Origin: Avena insularis
Lineage: Eukaryota; Streptophyta; Magnoliopsida; Poales; Poaceae
DNA length: 64,000 bases
Assembly (NCBI GenBank): GCA_023614405.1
Contig: CM042696.1
Location: 336,465,211 to 336,529,210 of the forward strand
Reading direction: 5' to 3'
The notes under the pieces are model-generated. The model did no database searches. It had not been told where the DNA came from and saw nothing but the letters and a program-made list of their open reading frames with translations. Numbering within the stretch: the stretch's first letter is position 1; every line of letters begins with the position of its first letter. The position numbers and the translations under genes are program-made. Shown piece by piece: positions 24,230 through 36,999 of this stretch.

Positions 24230-27200
24230 TGTAACATCCCAAAACATCAATCCAAGCTTATCAAGATCTAAATCATCAAATTTGGGATTAACAAAAACTT
24301 TTTCAAATTAAAAATAAAAGCATTCATATATGTGTGCATTTAAAATAGTAGTTGTTTTGAATTGCCATGATTGTGTGATCATTTGCTTCTAAAATGTTTC
24401 TGAAGTGAATTAAACATCATCTACATTATTCCCAAACTTTTCCTAAAGAAATTCAAATAAAAAAGAATTAAAAAGGAGGAATGGTCATTTTGGCCATTTT
24501 AATCCACTACACTACTTTGAGTGTTCCTAGCACTCATTTCTTAACAGAAACAATTCTTGATCTTTGTACCCCCTTGCTAGTACACATAATGAGGTATCAA
24601 GGCCCACCTTTTGATCTGCTAAAAACATTCTTTTACTTATTTTAAATGACATTTGAAATTTGAATCTAATGCATATGCATAGATCACCCCTATTTCAAAA
24701 CCCATCTTTTTGAGCTCCACTTTCAAAACCCTTGCAACCAGAGTCTACCTAGCACTAGTGGAGATCACCCAAAAAATTTGAAACCAAAATTCAAAAGTTT
24801 GTTTCATGTGGCCATTTCATCAAACACTTGGCAGACAGATTTCAAACAAAACAAATTTCACTATTTTAAATAGTGTTCTGGCCAAACTTGTCTCCCATTT
24901 GGCCCCTTTCTACTCCCTTTCTCTCTAAATGATCTAGCAAAGCCTTTAAAACCCACTCCCCTAGCCCCTAGTGGCATTGCCATGCCATGCCGAGCCACCC
25001 CTTGTCGGCCAACCTTGCCCTCACTGCAGCAGACCATCTCCCTCCCTCTCACCATGTCTAGGAGGTAGCCAAGACCCTCACACTCCTCTCCCCCGCCGAG
25101 CCAAGCCCTGCAGTGGACCACCGAGGAAACCACGCGCCTAGTGCCACCGCACCATGCCGATGCCGCCCGCAGAGCATGCTCTGTCCCCGCGTGCACAAGC
25201 CGTCGCTCGACCATAGCCCGCGCCTACCACTCCGCCACGACCCAGGGAACACCCCAGACACCCCCGTTTGCCGCCCAACTCACCACAGTCACCACTCGCC
25301 GTGGACACCGCCGCCTCTGCCGCTTAGAGCGCCACCTCGCCCAGACCGCATACCATCGCCCCTATGCTCGCATTCACTTCCTAGAGCACCGCCAGGAGAC
25401 CGCCTGTCGATCGCCACCCTCCGCCATGCCGCTAGCCGCCCGTTGCCGTGTCGCCGGAGTCGCCTGCCCATCCCGCTCGATCTCACCACCGGGCCTATAA
25501 AAGGAGGCCTCCCTAGCCTCTTCTCTCCACACCACTCCACTCCCCTCACCTCACTGAACCTCACCCACCTCCAGCCAGAGCAAGGCGAGCTCTGCCTCGC
25601 TGGAATTGAAGCCGGAGCAGCCACATCAGGAGGAGAAGGGCGCCGTTGATTGCGACCACCCCAAGCTCCGACGCAACCGTGCCTCACCTCGCCGTTGACC
25701 ACCAGTTTGTTTGCCTGCCTCGTCGACCCCGCTGGAGCCCTGCTACGTCCCCAACAGACCCCCACCGAGCCGCTAGGGTTCGAGTCAACTGTTCGCTCGT
25801 CGTTGACGACCCCTTAGTCAGAGATCCCCACGCCCACAACGCTGCATCGCTTTCACGTGTTAAAACCCACTGACAAGCGGGACCCCCTGTCAGCTAAGCC
25901 CCACGCCACGGAGCGCCACTAGGCCGGCCCAAGTTCTTTCCCGCGCTAGCCAACTCGTTCAAATCTGGATTTTTCTTTTTAGTTAAATCTAGTTTCTGTC
26001 CACTAGTTTAAAATTCAATTCAGAGAGTTTTATAAATCCAAATTGCATGAAACCAATTTTGTCTGAAAGGTATTGAGATGATCTATCCAAGCCTGTTGGA
26101 TTTAATTCAATTAGAGTTATAGATCTCTCCTAATAAAAATAACAAAACAGAAGTATTTGCCACTTGCAACATTTTTATAAAATCAACTAAGATAGGTTTT
26201 GAGTTGATTCCAACTCTCAAAAATCACATTTCATCATATCTATCTAAATATGTAATGATATTAAGGTTTACATGCAGTGACTTTGGACTAGTACCAAAAT
26301 AATGCTATATAGGCATTTCTAGTCACTTTAAATCATTAAATAATGAACTTAAACCAAAGTAGTATTGATCCAACCCTTAAATCTCATTCCCACATGTTAG
26401 AATATGTGGTGATGACATGTGTCCACATGATCCCATATTTTAAGTGGTGAATATTAAATCTTAGTTAAATTTTCAATGAGTAGAAATTACTTTTCTAAAT
26501 TAAAAAGAATGAAACTATTGAATTAAACTTGTGATGTTTGTGATGATAATAGATCATCAATTGTGTGTCTTAGAAAGCTATCTAGCCTAGTTAAGTATTG
26601 TTTGGTGATTGTGTACTCCGTATGTATTTATAGAAGATAGTACCGACCAAGCTTACGAGGAGGAGGAGTGCTATCTAGACGAAGACGAAGAAAACTTCAA
26701 CCACTGCACCAACCAAGGCAAGCTAGCACTATCCAAGATTAACCCTTGCAAGTTATACTTGCAAGCCACCATTAACAATCCAAGATTAACCCTTGCAAGT
26801 TTAGTGCTTAGCAAACTATTCGAATAGCCGCGTCCGTGGTTATGGACTATTGGAATTGCCATACTGTTTCGTTGTCAGATGTTTTCCAAATAACTTGAAA
26901 TGAATGATGAACGTTGACTTGACCACAACAGGGTTGTGTTTATGATAATATTTTCCCAACTTAAGTGATTCTAGAACTTTACTTTACCTTTCTTTGCTTC
27001 AGAACTCAGCTTAGGTTTCAAACTTAACTTTATAGTTAAACTTAGATTTAGCACTTTAACCTAGAACTATATTACCTGTTAATAGTAGTTTGCGAGTACT
27101 TAAAGAGTACTCATGGCTTTTGTCCCTGGCTATTCTCATGGCCAGACTATGAAGGAGATTATCAAGATGATGGTCATCAGGACGGCTATGATAACTAGGA

Positions 27201-27447
27201 CTATCTCGTCACAAGATTGCCTGTGCCCTTGAAGATGGACCCCACCGCTACGCTTATCTTTTATTTCCGCTGCTTGTTGTATTAAAGACTGGATCATGAG
27301 ATCCTTATTTGTGTAAGACCTTATGTATGGTTTGTAATGGATGATGTACTGTGATATCCAATACGTTATGTCTCGCAAAAATGGTAATCCTGGGATAGCG
27401 AGGTATGGCATAACGGGTATCTGGGATTAAAAATCCGGGTGTTGACA
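24230..27447 (+). repeat. Gypsy 3' LTR (3218 bp, internally deleted)
   Basis: It aligns with the 5' LTR end to end except for a missing block matching about 17022-17791. The junction here (GCAAACTATTCGAATAG, about 26811-26827) joins two places in the 5' LTR that both carry CAAACT, so the loss used a 6-bp microhomology. It keeps the TATA box and ends TTGACA. Confidence 0.92.
25496..25504 (+). promoter_or_regulatory. TATA box of the Gypsy 3' LTR
   Basis: TATAAAAGG with the same C/T-rich downstream region as in the 5' LTR. It could drive readthrough transcription to the right, antisense to the Copia element and to gene C. Confidence 0.7.
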
Positions 27448-27452
27448 CATGT
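27448..27452. repeat. Target-site duplication CATGT, right copy (Gypsy)
   Basis: Matches the copy at 14414-14418. The sequence after it resumes the Copia internal region. Confidence 0.95.
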
Positions 27453-28195
27453 GTAAAACTGTCTTACACCCGTTTGTATGAAAGCGTAGAGTCGAGTACA
27501 CCCGATCATCACGTGATGTCTCGAAACACGATCCACAAAACGGTGCATACTTAAGGAAGAACACATTTTTATCTTGATATCTAAATGAGGGATCATCTTA
27601 CAATGCTACAGAAAGCGCCAAACTAGCAGTATAAGATGCTAACATTTAATGTGTAAAGTGAGATGATATGGTCCATGCATTTGATCTCTATCATTTGCAT
27701 CGTGGTATGATCTTTATCATTCCTTTGTGTGTAAGGCCAAGGTCTATGGAACTTACACGTTGAGTGTGTTGTAAGAGTATCTATCATACATCTACTTACA
27801 ACAATACCATATCAAGACACTAGCCCAGCAACAATCTAAACTAGACGCCTCTAATTTATCAATTGCAAGTTTTACGTGGCTTAGGGCTTTTGGAGATAGA
27901 ACCGTTCTTACCTACGAACAGGAACCACAACGAGGATAACCAAGTTATTAGCAACTCGTTGTAAATCAGATATTGACTATAGTAGGAGAGACAGCCACCC
28001 GCCAGCCACTTATGCAAGTTGCATGTCAGTCATGGAACCGGTCTCATGTACGATGACATGTAAGGTTGGTCTGGGTCGCTTCATCCCACTATGCCACCAA
28101 TATCCAAAATACATAGAAGATGCAATACCATGATCATCATCGCCCACATATAAACATATGTGTACTACCCGTGCAAAGCACCTACACATAGATCA
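27453..28195 (-). other. Copia leader region, no ORF
   Basis: By position this is the leader downstream of the Copia primer site. It has no ORF that I can support. Confidence 0.55.
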
Positions 28196-28208
28196 GGCTT
28201 TGATACCA
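28196..28208 (-). other. Copia primer-binding site (tRNA-iMet)
   Basis: On the minus strand TGGTATCAAAGCC lies next to the LTR. It is one mismatch from the usual BARE/Angela site TGGTATCAGAGCC. Confidence 0.88.
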
Positions 28209-28209
28209 C

Positions 28210-29912
28210 TGTTGGGTCCGCAGCATAGAAAACAAAAAAATTCCTACGATGAGAACTATACGCCAAGATCTATCTACTAGGTACAGAGCAACGGGTGGAC
28301 ATACATCCATCGAGAACTTACCCTTGAAGACAACGGGTTTTGTTAACGAGTAGGAACTCGTGGTTGATGTAGTCGTACACTTGCCGATCTCAAGATCGTG
28401 ATGAAGTCCAGCAGGTCCGTCTCCAGCACGTCCTTCAGATCCAGCTCCAGCAAGTCCAGCACCACCAAGTCCAGCACCACAAAGCAGCGGTGCATCCGTG
28501 ATCGCACACACGTCCGGTACCCCGACAACCTCCGTCCCTCACTCCAGCAAAGTAGCGGAAGCAACAACTCATTTATAGATAAAGCCACCGGGAACATGTA
28601 TCTCGCTAATCTGAGACCATGGGGGAATAATACTAGAGAGGGAGAGAGATCCTTCACGAGGAGGTGTGAGGAAGGAGGGAGAGGGTGGCCTTTTATAGGA
28701 GGAGGGGGGTGCCCCTCTCTCCATGGCCGGCGCATGAGGGGGTGACTCCTCACCTCCCCCATTCATGTGGTGGTAACCCCTCCACATTAAAATGCCTCTT
28801 CACATTCCCTTTTAAAGTCTCCAGTTTAAATGCATTAAATTTCTCCAAATTTAATGCTCTCTCATTTAATAAAACTCTTATTATTTTTATTCAGAATTTT
28901 GTTAATTAATTTAATTAACAAACATTCATAAAACCCCTGCAACATTTCAATATTACATGCATAACCAATTTCAGCAATTTCACCTGAAACAGTTTCGGTG
29001 TCTATTGAAATAATTCCAGCGCTTTCTTAAATCTTTATCTGAAACATATTTGCTCCAAATGGTGTCGGTATCCCTTAAGTGTGTCACCCTACAGTTCGCT
29101 GATAATGCAGACATGATCGAGACCCCTCTCAGATCAATAATCAGAAGCGGGACCTAGAGATCCATACTGACTCCTACACATTCAACGATGAATTCTGTGA
29201 TCGTGAGAACCTTTAACGCTAGTAACTAAATCCCTTTGTCTTGCGATATATTACATGTCCGAGATTCGATCATCGGTATCTCCATACCTAGTTTGACCTC
29301 GTTGCCGACATGCACTCTTTTCTCGTTCCTGTGATATAACATTCTAGTGATCACATCACTTGCTTGCAAGCTATCTTAATGTGATATCACCGAGAGGGCC
29401 TAGAGTATATCTATCCGTCATCGGGATTAACAAATTCCACTCTTAATCCATGAGCCTCAACATAACACCTTCGTAGCACTAAACCCATCTTTATAGTCAC
29501 CCTGTTACGGTGTAACGTTTGATGTTATCAATATACTCTTCCGGTGTTAGCAATTAACATGATCTCATGGTCTAAGGATAAAGATTACTTCGTATGATGT
29601 TATAGTAATATAAACATAATGACTTGATCGTAATGCTATACTTTGGATGAATGTTCATCACATCATTCAACTAATGTTGTGACCTTGTTATTAACAACAT
29701 CTAATGTCCATGATCAGGAAACCTTGATCATCTTGTTAATCAACAAGCTAGTCTATAAGAGAGGCATAACTAGGAACCCTTTTTGTTTATTAAACACACA
29801 TGTATTGATGTTTCTGATCAATACAACTATAGCATGCAAAATAAACATTTATCATAAACATGGAATAAGATAATAACCACTTTATTATTGCCTCTCGGGC
29901 ATATTCCCTTCA
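28210..29912 (-). repeat. Copia 5' LTR
   Basis: The 1703-bp partner of the LTR at 8567-10273, with the same termini. On the element's strand it is the 5' LTR and should hold the promoter, directed leftwards, the same way as gene C. Confidence 0.93.
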
Positions 29913-29917
29913 AATAC
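29913..29917. repeat. Target-site duplication AATAC, right copy (Copia)
   Basis: Identical to 8562-8566. The gene C intron resumes on its right side. Confidence 0.95.
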
Positions 29918-30026
29918 ATAACAGTAAGTTCATTAACAGAAAAGTTTATTTCATTAATTGTAACCTCTCGAAATTTATGTATAATCCTCTTCAAAATAGA
30001 TGTTTTGAAAATTTAGAGAAACTTAC

Positions 30027-33000
30027 CAGTTTTGCCATGTCTGGTTTAAAATTTCTCATCAATGATTTGAATTGCTTCACACATTGTTCTGTGCAGTTCC
30101 AGTTTTCTTTCTCGAATTCTGACATCATGGAGACTAAAAGGTTGCATATGAATCTTTTGCCTCCGTCCACAAAGCCTCTACAGGATTTGCTTTGGAACAT
30201 GAAAAGTTAGTATACTATCTATTACTTTTATATGTGTATGTTTTAAAGTAAAATGCTATAAAAAGGGTGCCCTCGCGGGAGTGTTTTAAATGAAAGATCT
30301 GAAATATGTCTTTTATTTTAAAAAATTATTATGTAAACACAACTCTATATTATGTCTTACTCAGCATATTTATCTTGAAAACTTTTATCCAAGATAGCCC
30401 TTCGAGCAGCGGCTGCGTGCTTCTTGTATTTGAAAGGGACATGCTTGAAAACAGGAAAGGTATTTTGACCTTGCCGAGCCGGCCTTGATTGCATGCTCGA
30501 TGTTTCTGGTAGTGCTGTAATAGATTCAGATTGCGACATTTTGACCACAGGTGTTTCATTACTGTTTTTTGTGTTTCTGGTTATTCTTCCGGATGTTCCA
30601 GCCTTTTCTGAAGACATTGTTGATATTATAGCCAAGGTTTTGGGCTTTCTGCTCTTCTTGCTCTTTTTTCCCACGGTCCCGAATAGATTCATTTTCAATG
30701 TCTTTAGCCAATCTGAGTACTTCCATGTCTGTGAAAGGGAGTTGAGATACACTCCTTTCGTCAATCGGCAATCTCTTTGTTTTTTTAGCTGCCGACTCAA
30801 GAGACTGCATGACAGTGTTTTGTTTTGCATCTGTACTCAAATCAAGTTCAGGGATTCCTAGAAAACAAAATCAAAAGCATGTTGTTAGTCTGCATACATC
30901 ATGATTCTAATTATATAAATTGAACTTCTAATTGTTATTATATTATTGTTACATTATAACGTATCATACCTTCGATATTTGTAGTCAATCCACTCAATAG
31001 TATATAGGTGTTCTCCATTTGGTTGAACATTCTATAGAACCACAGGTTCTGAATATTAGGCATGTCTTCTGCTGTAAATTCTATGTAAGAATCTATTATT
31101 GTGGTTTCCATCGCTTGTACCATCATGAAGGTACCGTCTTCACTGGGAATTAAATAAAATGTAATAATAAATTATCAATTAATTCTAAAACATAAATTGA
31201 TATATCTAAATTTAAAAAAAAGGGGAGAAGTTAGTGCTTACACATTGATATGTTTTGGCATATCACCAAACTCAATGTTGAAGCTTAATAATTCTTTATG
31301 CTCTTCACTGAACCCTTGTTGCTATAAATTTTTAACATTGTTTACGACTTTGATAGCTATTTCTTGCAAACTTTCTTCTGGAGTCCTGTATTCTCGTCTT
31401 CCTTGATATGAAGTCAATTATAAATAAGAAGTAGTGACTTCTCAATCGATTCTCATATGCATACGTAGCGTCTGGGATAGTAATCATTACCTATAAAAAT
31501 GATAGAAATCATTACTAATTATGTAGTATGTAAACAATTTAATATAAAATTTCTGAAATATATTACTTGAATATTATCCACTATTCTTTGAAAAAATTCA
31601 ACTTACGAAATTATATGCGGGTAACGTGTTTGCTACTTGATTTGAAAATAGATTCCTTGTCCTTTGTGGAATTTGTGTGATATCAGCAATCAAATATACC
31701 TGTAACAAGCTTATATTGTTTAGTATCATTGAAACAATTGAAAAAAAGTTTTTTTATATTTTTTGCATGAACAACAAGGTTATGTTGAAATATATGTAAA
31801 CCTATTTATTAAAATTATATGCGATATACTAGTTTTGTGAGCTTACCCCTATGTTAGGACCAAAACATTTCATTCCTTGTTCTGCTTTAGAAATTGCAAG
31901 ATAATCTATAGCTAAATCAAGAACAGTTTTTCTATAGTTCCTCCAACACGAAATGAATCTGCAATTTCTCCTGTAGTTACTATCTTCCTCCTTTTCTTCT
32001 TATCAAAATGTATGACCTGCATGAATTATCGTGAATAAGTTAGTTTGATAATAAATTTCAGTATATTATAGCAATACTAATATATATTATATTACTATAT
32101 ATAATTGTTTGTTAAATTAATTGCCTTTGCGATTTTTCTATAGTGTGGAATCTCAACATCATAGTGTGAAACTTTTGACTAGTAATTTACCAGTCTTCGT
32201 GTGCTTCCTCCTCTGCAACTTTGTGATAAACTGTGTTATTTCGTTTACGTAGGATTAAAAAAAAATATTTTTTTTTGTGTAAAAATCACCTTGGTTGAAA
32301 GGCGCCTCATCGCCAATAGGTACTATAGCACCAGGTTGCTCGTACTGTTGTTTGCCTGTTCCATGAGTATAAACAAATTGATATCATCATGGTTATTTCT
32401 AATAACAATCTTGATAGCTATTCATTATTTTTTTTAAATTGTTCAGTTATTCACAGGCAAATCTTTTTTTTTGACAAAATATCGTTTCACTATAACTATA
32501 CTTACATTCTTGAATATTACAGCCATGTAAATCTGCAGAAGCATTGCCATCAGTAAACCAGCTATCTACTTCGGCATCAAGGTCTGGGTTTGCTATGTTC
32601 TTACCGTCGTCTATGCAGCTTTCCTGGTTAAATTTTACATTTAAAAGTGATCAGATAACATAATATAATGTTTTTAAATATGCATAGAAATAAAAAGAAT
32701 AAATATCGTTGGTAAGATCTAAAAGATAGATAACCTGTTGGTATGGCATGATTTCATTAAATTGAACTTCCTGCCAATTCAATTGATCCACATTATCAAT
32801 GACGTTGAAATCTTTCATGTCATCGATAGTTATCATTTCTTCATGTGACATTGAGTTATTTTCAAAACAAGATGCCTCTGGATCTGTTTGATGTTCATGT
32901 GTGGGAGTCTTTTCATTGTCATACGGCAGTCTGTCATCAAAAATCCTCACAGCTTCATCTTGTATAATATTATTATCCATGTTTCATAAGTCATCTTCTT

Positions 33001-36000
33001 GTTCTTCATTGTGTATTTTCTGCTCAGCCAGATTACCATCCATGTTGTCGTCAATCTTTTGCTCGGCATATGTAACAGGTGTTACAACTGCATATGACGC
33101 AGTGTTTGTAGGTGTTGGTATTTGCAATGTTTTAATAACAATTTGTGCATGCGTCAATTCGTCCAAATCATCACCCTTCATTGAATACTCATCATCAATT
33201 GATGTTTGGTTTTCTCCTTGTTCTTCCGGCTACTTAGTTTCTGTTTCATCGACTTCAACATCCTGCTCTTGGTCCTGTGTGCTCCCTGAATCAATTTGTA
33301 CCTTAGTCACGAATTGATGAACTTCATCTTTAGCGCGTTGAAGTTGTCTATCATCGTTGTCATCTTCAATCTGAATATCAGTAATCCCATCTGTTAAATC
33401 ATTATGACATGCATTTGTATCTGCTTTACCATAACAAGCATTGTTTTCTGTCGGAATCTCAGATGTAACTATTGTATCACTGGGATCATTCATTCTGACT
33501 ACTCATTGATAAGTTCAGCAACTTCTGTGCCAGGTGTACTCGATGATGGCACGATGGTGTCTTCAGCATGTGAGGTGGAATTATCATCAGTGTCTTGCTC
33601 GACAGATCCAACAGGTGTTGTAACTGCAGACGCCGCAGTGTTTGCAGTTACTGGTATTTCAGTTGTTTCAATAACATTTGATGTATCCGATAGTTCTTCC
33701 AGATGATCTCTTGTCCTGACTGCTGCTCTATTCCTAGTTCATCGTGTTCCACATTCTGATCCTGGTTCCTTGTGGTTGTAAATGAAACTATGCATAACTG
33801 AGCCACGCAAACATCAACTTCATCATTACCATATTCAAGTCGTCTCTCGTTGTTCACAACCTCCATGATAATATCATTAATGTTGTCTGTTAAATCTGTA
33901 TCACACACATTTGTATCTGTTGCACCAGAACAAGGCATGTTGTCTGCCACAATCTCATGTGTAATTTGAGTTTGACTGGCATCATTCATTCTCTGGTCAC
34001 TATATTATTTTTTTCCATCGTCCACAACTTTTGTAGCTCCTTTACTTAATTCTGTTGTCTGGTCATTGATCAGTTCATTTACGTCTGTGCCAAGTGTACT
34101 CAATGATGGTATGGCGGTGTCTTCAACATGTATGGCGGGATGCTCCTCACTTGAATCTGCTTCTGGTTTAGATGAAGAGGGTTCAGTAGATTCATTTAGC
34201 ACCACCTTCTCTGGTTGATCTGCTTGGTCCACTTGGTCCATTTGGTCCATGTTTGCCAGCACTTGTTCATACTCTGCATTGTGTATGATGATGTTTGAAA
34301 TGGCCATTTCCTTCTCCTTGGCCATAATATTGTTCTTTTCTATGAGGTCAAGCTTGACAATCCTTAATCTAGGCAGAGATACTTCCAGATCCTCCTTTCT
34401 TGACCGAACAATCTTATTGAGCTTATCAATCTCCTCTTGGTTAGATGCTTCATCATCTATGTTTTGTATCAATGGAGCGCTGTTACCAATTATATTGATG
34501 GTTTTGGTTAAATCGATATTTGATGTTTCAGAACCTGCGTCAGCATCTGAGCTTTGACAAACCATTAGGCAAGTAGTGTTGACATATCTAATTATGTCTG
34601 AAACTTGATAATCACTTCTTGCCTGCAGTATAAAATAAATAAATAAACACAGTCAGACGATGTGTTCTTTATCGTAGGTGTTTGGCTGCATTAGTTTAGA
34701 TTGTTTATTAATAGTGATTAATTTTTTTGACTTGAATAATTAACATAGTTTAAATTTATTTGACTCAAAACAAACCGGAAAAATTCTTAGATGAATATAT
34801 ATACATGATTTTTCTAAGAAAGAAAACTTACCCTAAGGCTTCCGTAGCTTCTAGTGTCACCGTTCCAGTCATGTGATCTGAGTTCCTCCAAATCTTCCAA
34901 TTTGAGGTGACCAACTCTTGGTGCAAGGTTAGTCAAGTTTGCTTTGATGTGTGCACGAGTGTCCAAATAATAGATCAGAGGCAATGCTCCTGGACCCTCA
35001 GCTGTGTTTTTATTTCCTTACTTATCTTGGTATTTTTTCAGCCCCCTCCTTCGCTCATGAAGGATAACTTTATAGAGGTTCATCTTTTTAATTTTCTTGA
35101 TATCGAGATCCATGATCATACCTGCCTTCCGTCCTATACGTGCGTTACTCGTTGCACATGTTGTTTTGATGAAGAACACAAGAAATATGAGATTCATTGC
35201 CAGATCTGATGTTCCACCATTCTTCACATGATCATAATGCTTACTCGGTATTATGTTATCTGACTCACTCAAACTGAGCTGTTGTTTCAGCCACCGCAAA
35301 ACTTTTGTATCCCAGTCACTTGAAGGTCGTGGAGCTTCAAACATATCCTTGTTTGGGAAACCATACATTGCTTGCACCACATCTTCTGTTATTTCAAGCT
35401 CTTCCCCTTGTTCAAGAACAATTGTTAGAATTCCAGGTCTGAATTTACTGTATAACCATAGCATCATTTTCTTGGAAATGTTGCCGTTCAATTTGAAATC
35501 AACTATGAAACCACAGTCATGATTCCTCAAAAATATCTTGTGTTCATTTGTTACATAGTTTTCGAGAAAGTTGTGTAATTCTGAAAGTGACCCTCTCACT
35601 ATGAACTGTATAACCATACCATCCTTCATGTCTGCTAGTTCTTTGTGAACTGTGTCACTTTTTTGCTTCTTGAAACCAGGTCTATCTACCAAAGCTTGAA
35701 AAGCATGAAGGTTATCTTGAGTACCAGACCCAGATTCTATGTTTTTGTCCACACTGTTGTGTTTCCTCTTGGTCAATCGTTGTGTTCCATGAGATGAACA
35801 AATACTCAACTACAGAAGTTTATGTTGAAAAAATTAAATCATGCATTATAATTTATATTTTCCACTATGATGTTATTAAAAAAATTAATAACAAAGCAAC
35901 AGTTAAACACATATGTGATCTAAATGACTAGAATCAAGTGAATAAATAAAAAGATGTGTAGTCAGCAAACAGCTCATGAATCAAGAAGAATCAACTAGTA

Positions 36001-36383
36001 GGAAAGCAACACACGTCAACTAATTTCCTGGCAGTGCATTTCAGTTACTGAATTGGTGCAACAAAGGTGCAAACTTTCCCACCAAAATTTGAACTGTTAA
36101 TCTGTGTACTCGGTAGAGGAGTAGTTCATTGAAGTTATAATTGGCAGTTCTTATCTGAAAACTATGTCATTGTTTCAAATTTCAATCCAATTGTTGAGAA
36201 AAATGTTACTTCACTATGAACATTCAAAATAATAAATCGAAAGAAACTCTAGATTTGTTTGATTAGTGGTTTCTTGCTCGTGGTTTGTTATTCTCAAAAT
36301 TGTTCCAATCATGTTTGCTGGCCATTTTTTAATATATGCTTCACTCTAAACTATGGCCAGAAATAATCAAAATACCTGCATTG
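30027..36383 (-). pseudogene. Ulp1-like gene C, 5' and middle exons
   Basis: The start codon is at 36383 (ATG CAG|GT) and joins in phase to the exon at 35811 (LSICSSHGTQRLTKRKH, NLS-like). That exon carries the N-terminal domain shared with genes A and B: HDCGFIVDFKLNGNISKK, then AMYGFPNKDMFEAPRP, then LPLIYYLD near 34960. A polar exon (about 32730-34622) has a coiled coil (about 34200-34430) and a tandem repeat. Further exons include GAIVPIGDEAPFNQ (about 32290), YLIADITQIPQRTRNLFSNQ (about 31670), a Lys-rich exon (about 30360-30860) and FVDGGKRFICNLLV (about 30090-30180; donor at 30027). Damage: a TAA near 35022, a TAA near 34005, and frame changes near 33690 and 30620. The peptidase exons lie at 7925-8553. 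The N-terminal domain resembles the plant mobile domain/DUF1985 region of Ulp1-type transposon proteins. Confidence 0.68.
33069..34140 (-). repeat. Tandem duplication of about 500-540 bp inside the gene C polar exon
   Basis: Two diverged copies encode parallel peptides. ADTNACHNDLTDGITDIQIE (near 33410) parallels ATDTNVCDTDLTDNINDI (near 33910). DDLDELTHAQIVIKTLQIP (near 33160) parallels DHLEELSDTSNVIETTEIP (near 33690). At DNA level ACAGGTGTT(A/G)(C/T)AACTGCA at about 33075 recurs at about 33612. A third partial copy of the block TGTGCCA(G/A)GTGTACTC lies near 34086. Copies are offset by 496-540 bp and differ by frame-breaking indels. Confidence 0.8.
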
Positions 36384-36641
36384 AACCTTCGTGACTGTAA
36401 TTTTCGTCAGCCCTGAAACCGATGAATAACTGTGTTGGGGATGAAAATTCCAGGAATCTTCTGTGGCAATTCTGATCCGTGTTATATCTATCCCTTCCCT
36501 CCTTGAGAAAACCCTAATAAAACTTCAATTAGTGCTCGTAAAATCGTGTCCCAACTAAACAAAGAACAAGAGGAAAATACTTCGTGGAATTTCGGACAAC
36601 ACTAGGCCGAATCTGGGATGAGAAGGGAGAATCTGTGATAC

Positions 36642-36880
36642 CTGTCTTGTCGCCGTACCGCCAGTCGAGAATTTGGAGTAGCAATAGTCCTTAGCACTGG
36701 TGAAGCTTTTCGCCGCCAAGGCGTTGCCGTTGTTGCTTGCCCCTGTGCAGTTACGGTGGAGGAAGAGAGAGAAAGTGGAGCAGTGACGGAGAAGGACACA
36801 ACAGGGAGAAGAGGAAAAAAGAGTAACAGTCTAATCATAGTCATCCGTTGGGATGTATTGCTATATGCACACGTGTTAAC
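36642..36880 (-). promoter_or_regulatory. Likely promoter and non-coding first exon of gene C
   Basis: On the minus strand a C/T-rich leader ends at the donor ACAG|GTATCA (exon end 36642). A CACGTG box lies just upstream near 36871. No strong TATA box is seen (CATATAG is the nearest). The ORF of 117 codons across this stretch is not supported by homology. Array III begins about 100 bp upstream. Confidence 0.4.
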
Positions 36881-36999
36881 CGTTAGAGGGTTGACGCCAT
36901 GTAACTTACATATGAGCCCAACTAAGGAGCACTGCCTCTGGATGTGTAGGTGCACTGCTTGGAGATAGCTAAGTAATAAAATATATTATCACACTTGAC

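Larger units (their letters stand above)
14419..27447 (+). mobile_element. Gypsy LTR retrotransposon (Tekay-like chromovirus) nested in the Copia element
   Basis: The element is 13.0 kb, begins TGTAACATCCC and ends GGTGTTGACA, with duplication CATGT. Order: LTR (14419-18421), tRNA-iMet primer site (18425-18436), extra ORF (18652-19422), gag-pol (19670-24181), purine tract (about 24212-24229), LTR (24230-27447). Integrase after reverse transcriptase/RNase H makes it Gypsy, and a C-terminal chromodomain-like tail points to the Tekay/Del branch. The two LTRs share small variants but differ by a 0.8-kb deletion. All breaks seen in its ORFs are in-frame stops. It is younger than the Copia element that it splits. 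Confidence 0.95.
8567..29912 (-). mobile_element. Copia LTR retrotransposon (Angela/BARE-1-like), minus orientation
   Basis: Two LTRs of about 1.7 kb (8567-10273 and 28210-29912) begin TGTTGGGTCC and end TTCCCTTCA on the plus strand. Read on the minus strand they begin TGAAGGGAATATGCCCGAG, like Triticeae Angela/WIS/BARE LTRs. The primer site for tRNA-iMet at 28196-28208 and the polypurine tract at 10274-10287 fix the minus orientation. It has a 5-bp duplication AATAC. It lies in an intron of Ulp1-like gene C, 13 bp before the exon at 8553. The internal part is decayed and is interrupted by a nested Gypsy element at 14419-27447. Without that nest it is about 8.3 kb. Confidence 0.93.

Noticed and set aside
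35002..35025. A possible 20-bp intron (GTAAGG to ACACAG) that would remove a stop in gene C
   Set aside because: Plant introns of about 20 bp are not known. The TAA is better read as a nonsense codon in the exon.
36602..36955. A 117-codon minus-strand ORF at the 5' end of gene C
   Set aside because: It covers the predicted promoter and leader and crosses a good splice donor at 36642. It shows no domain.
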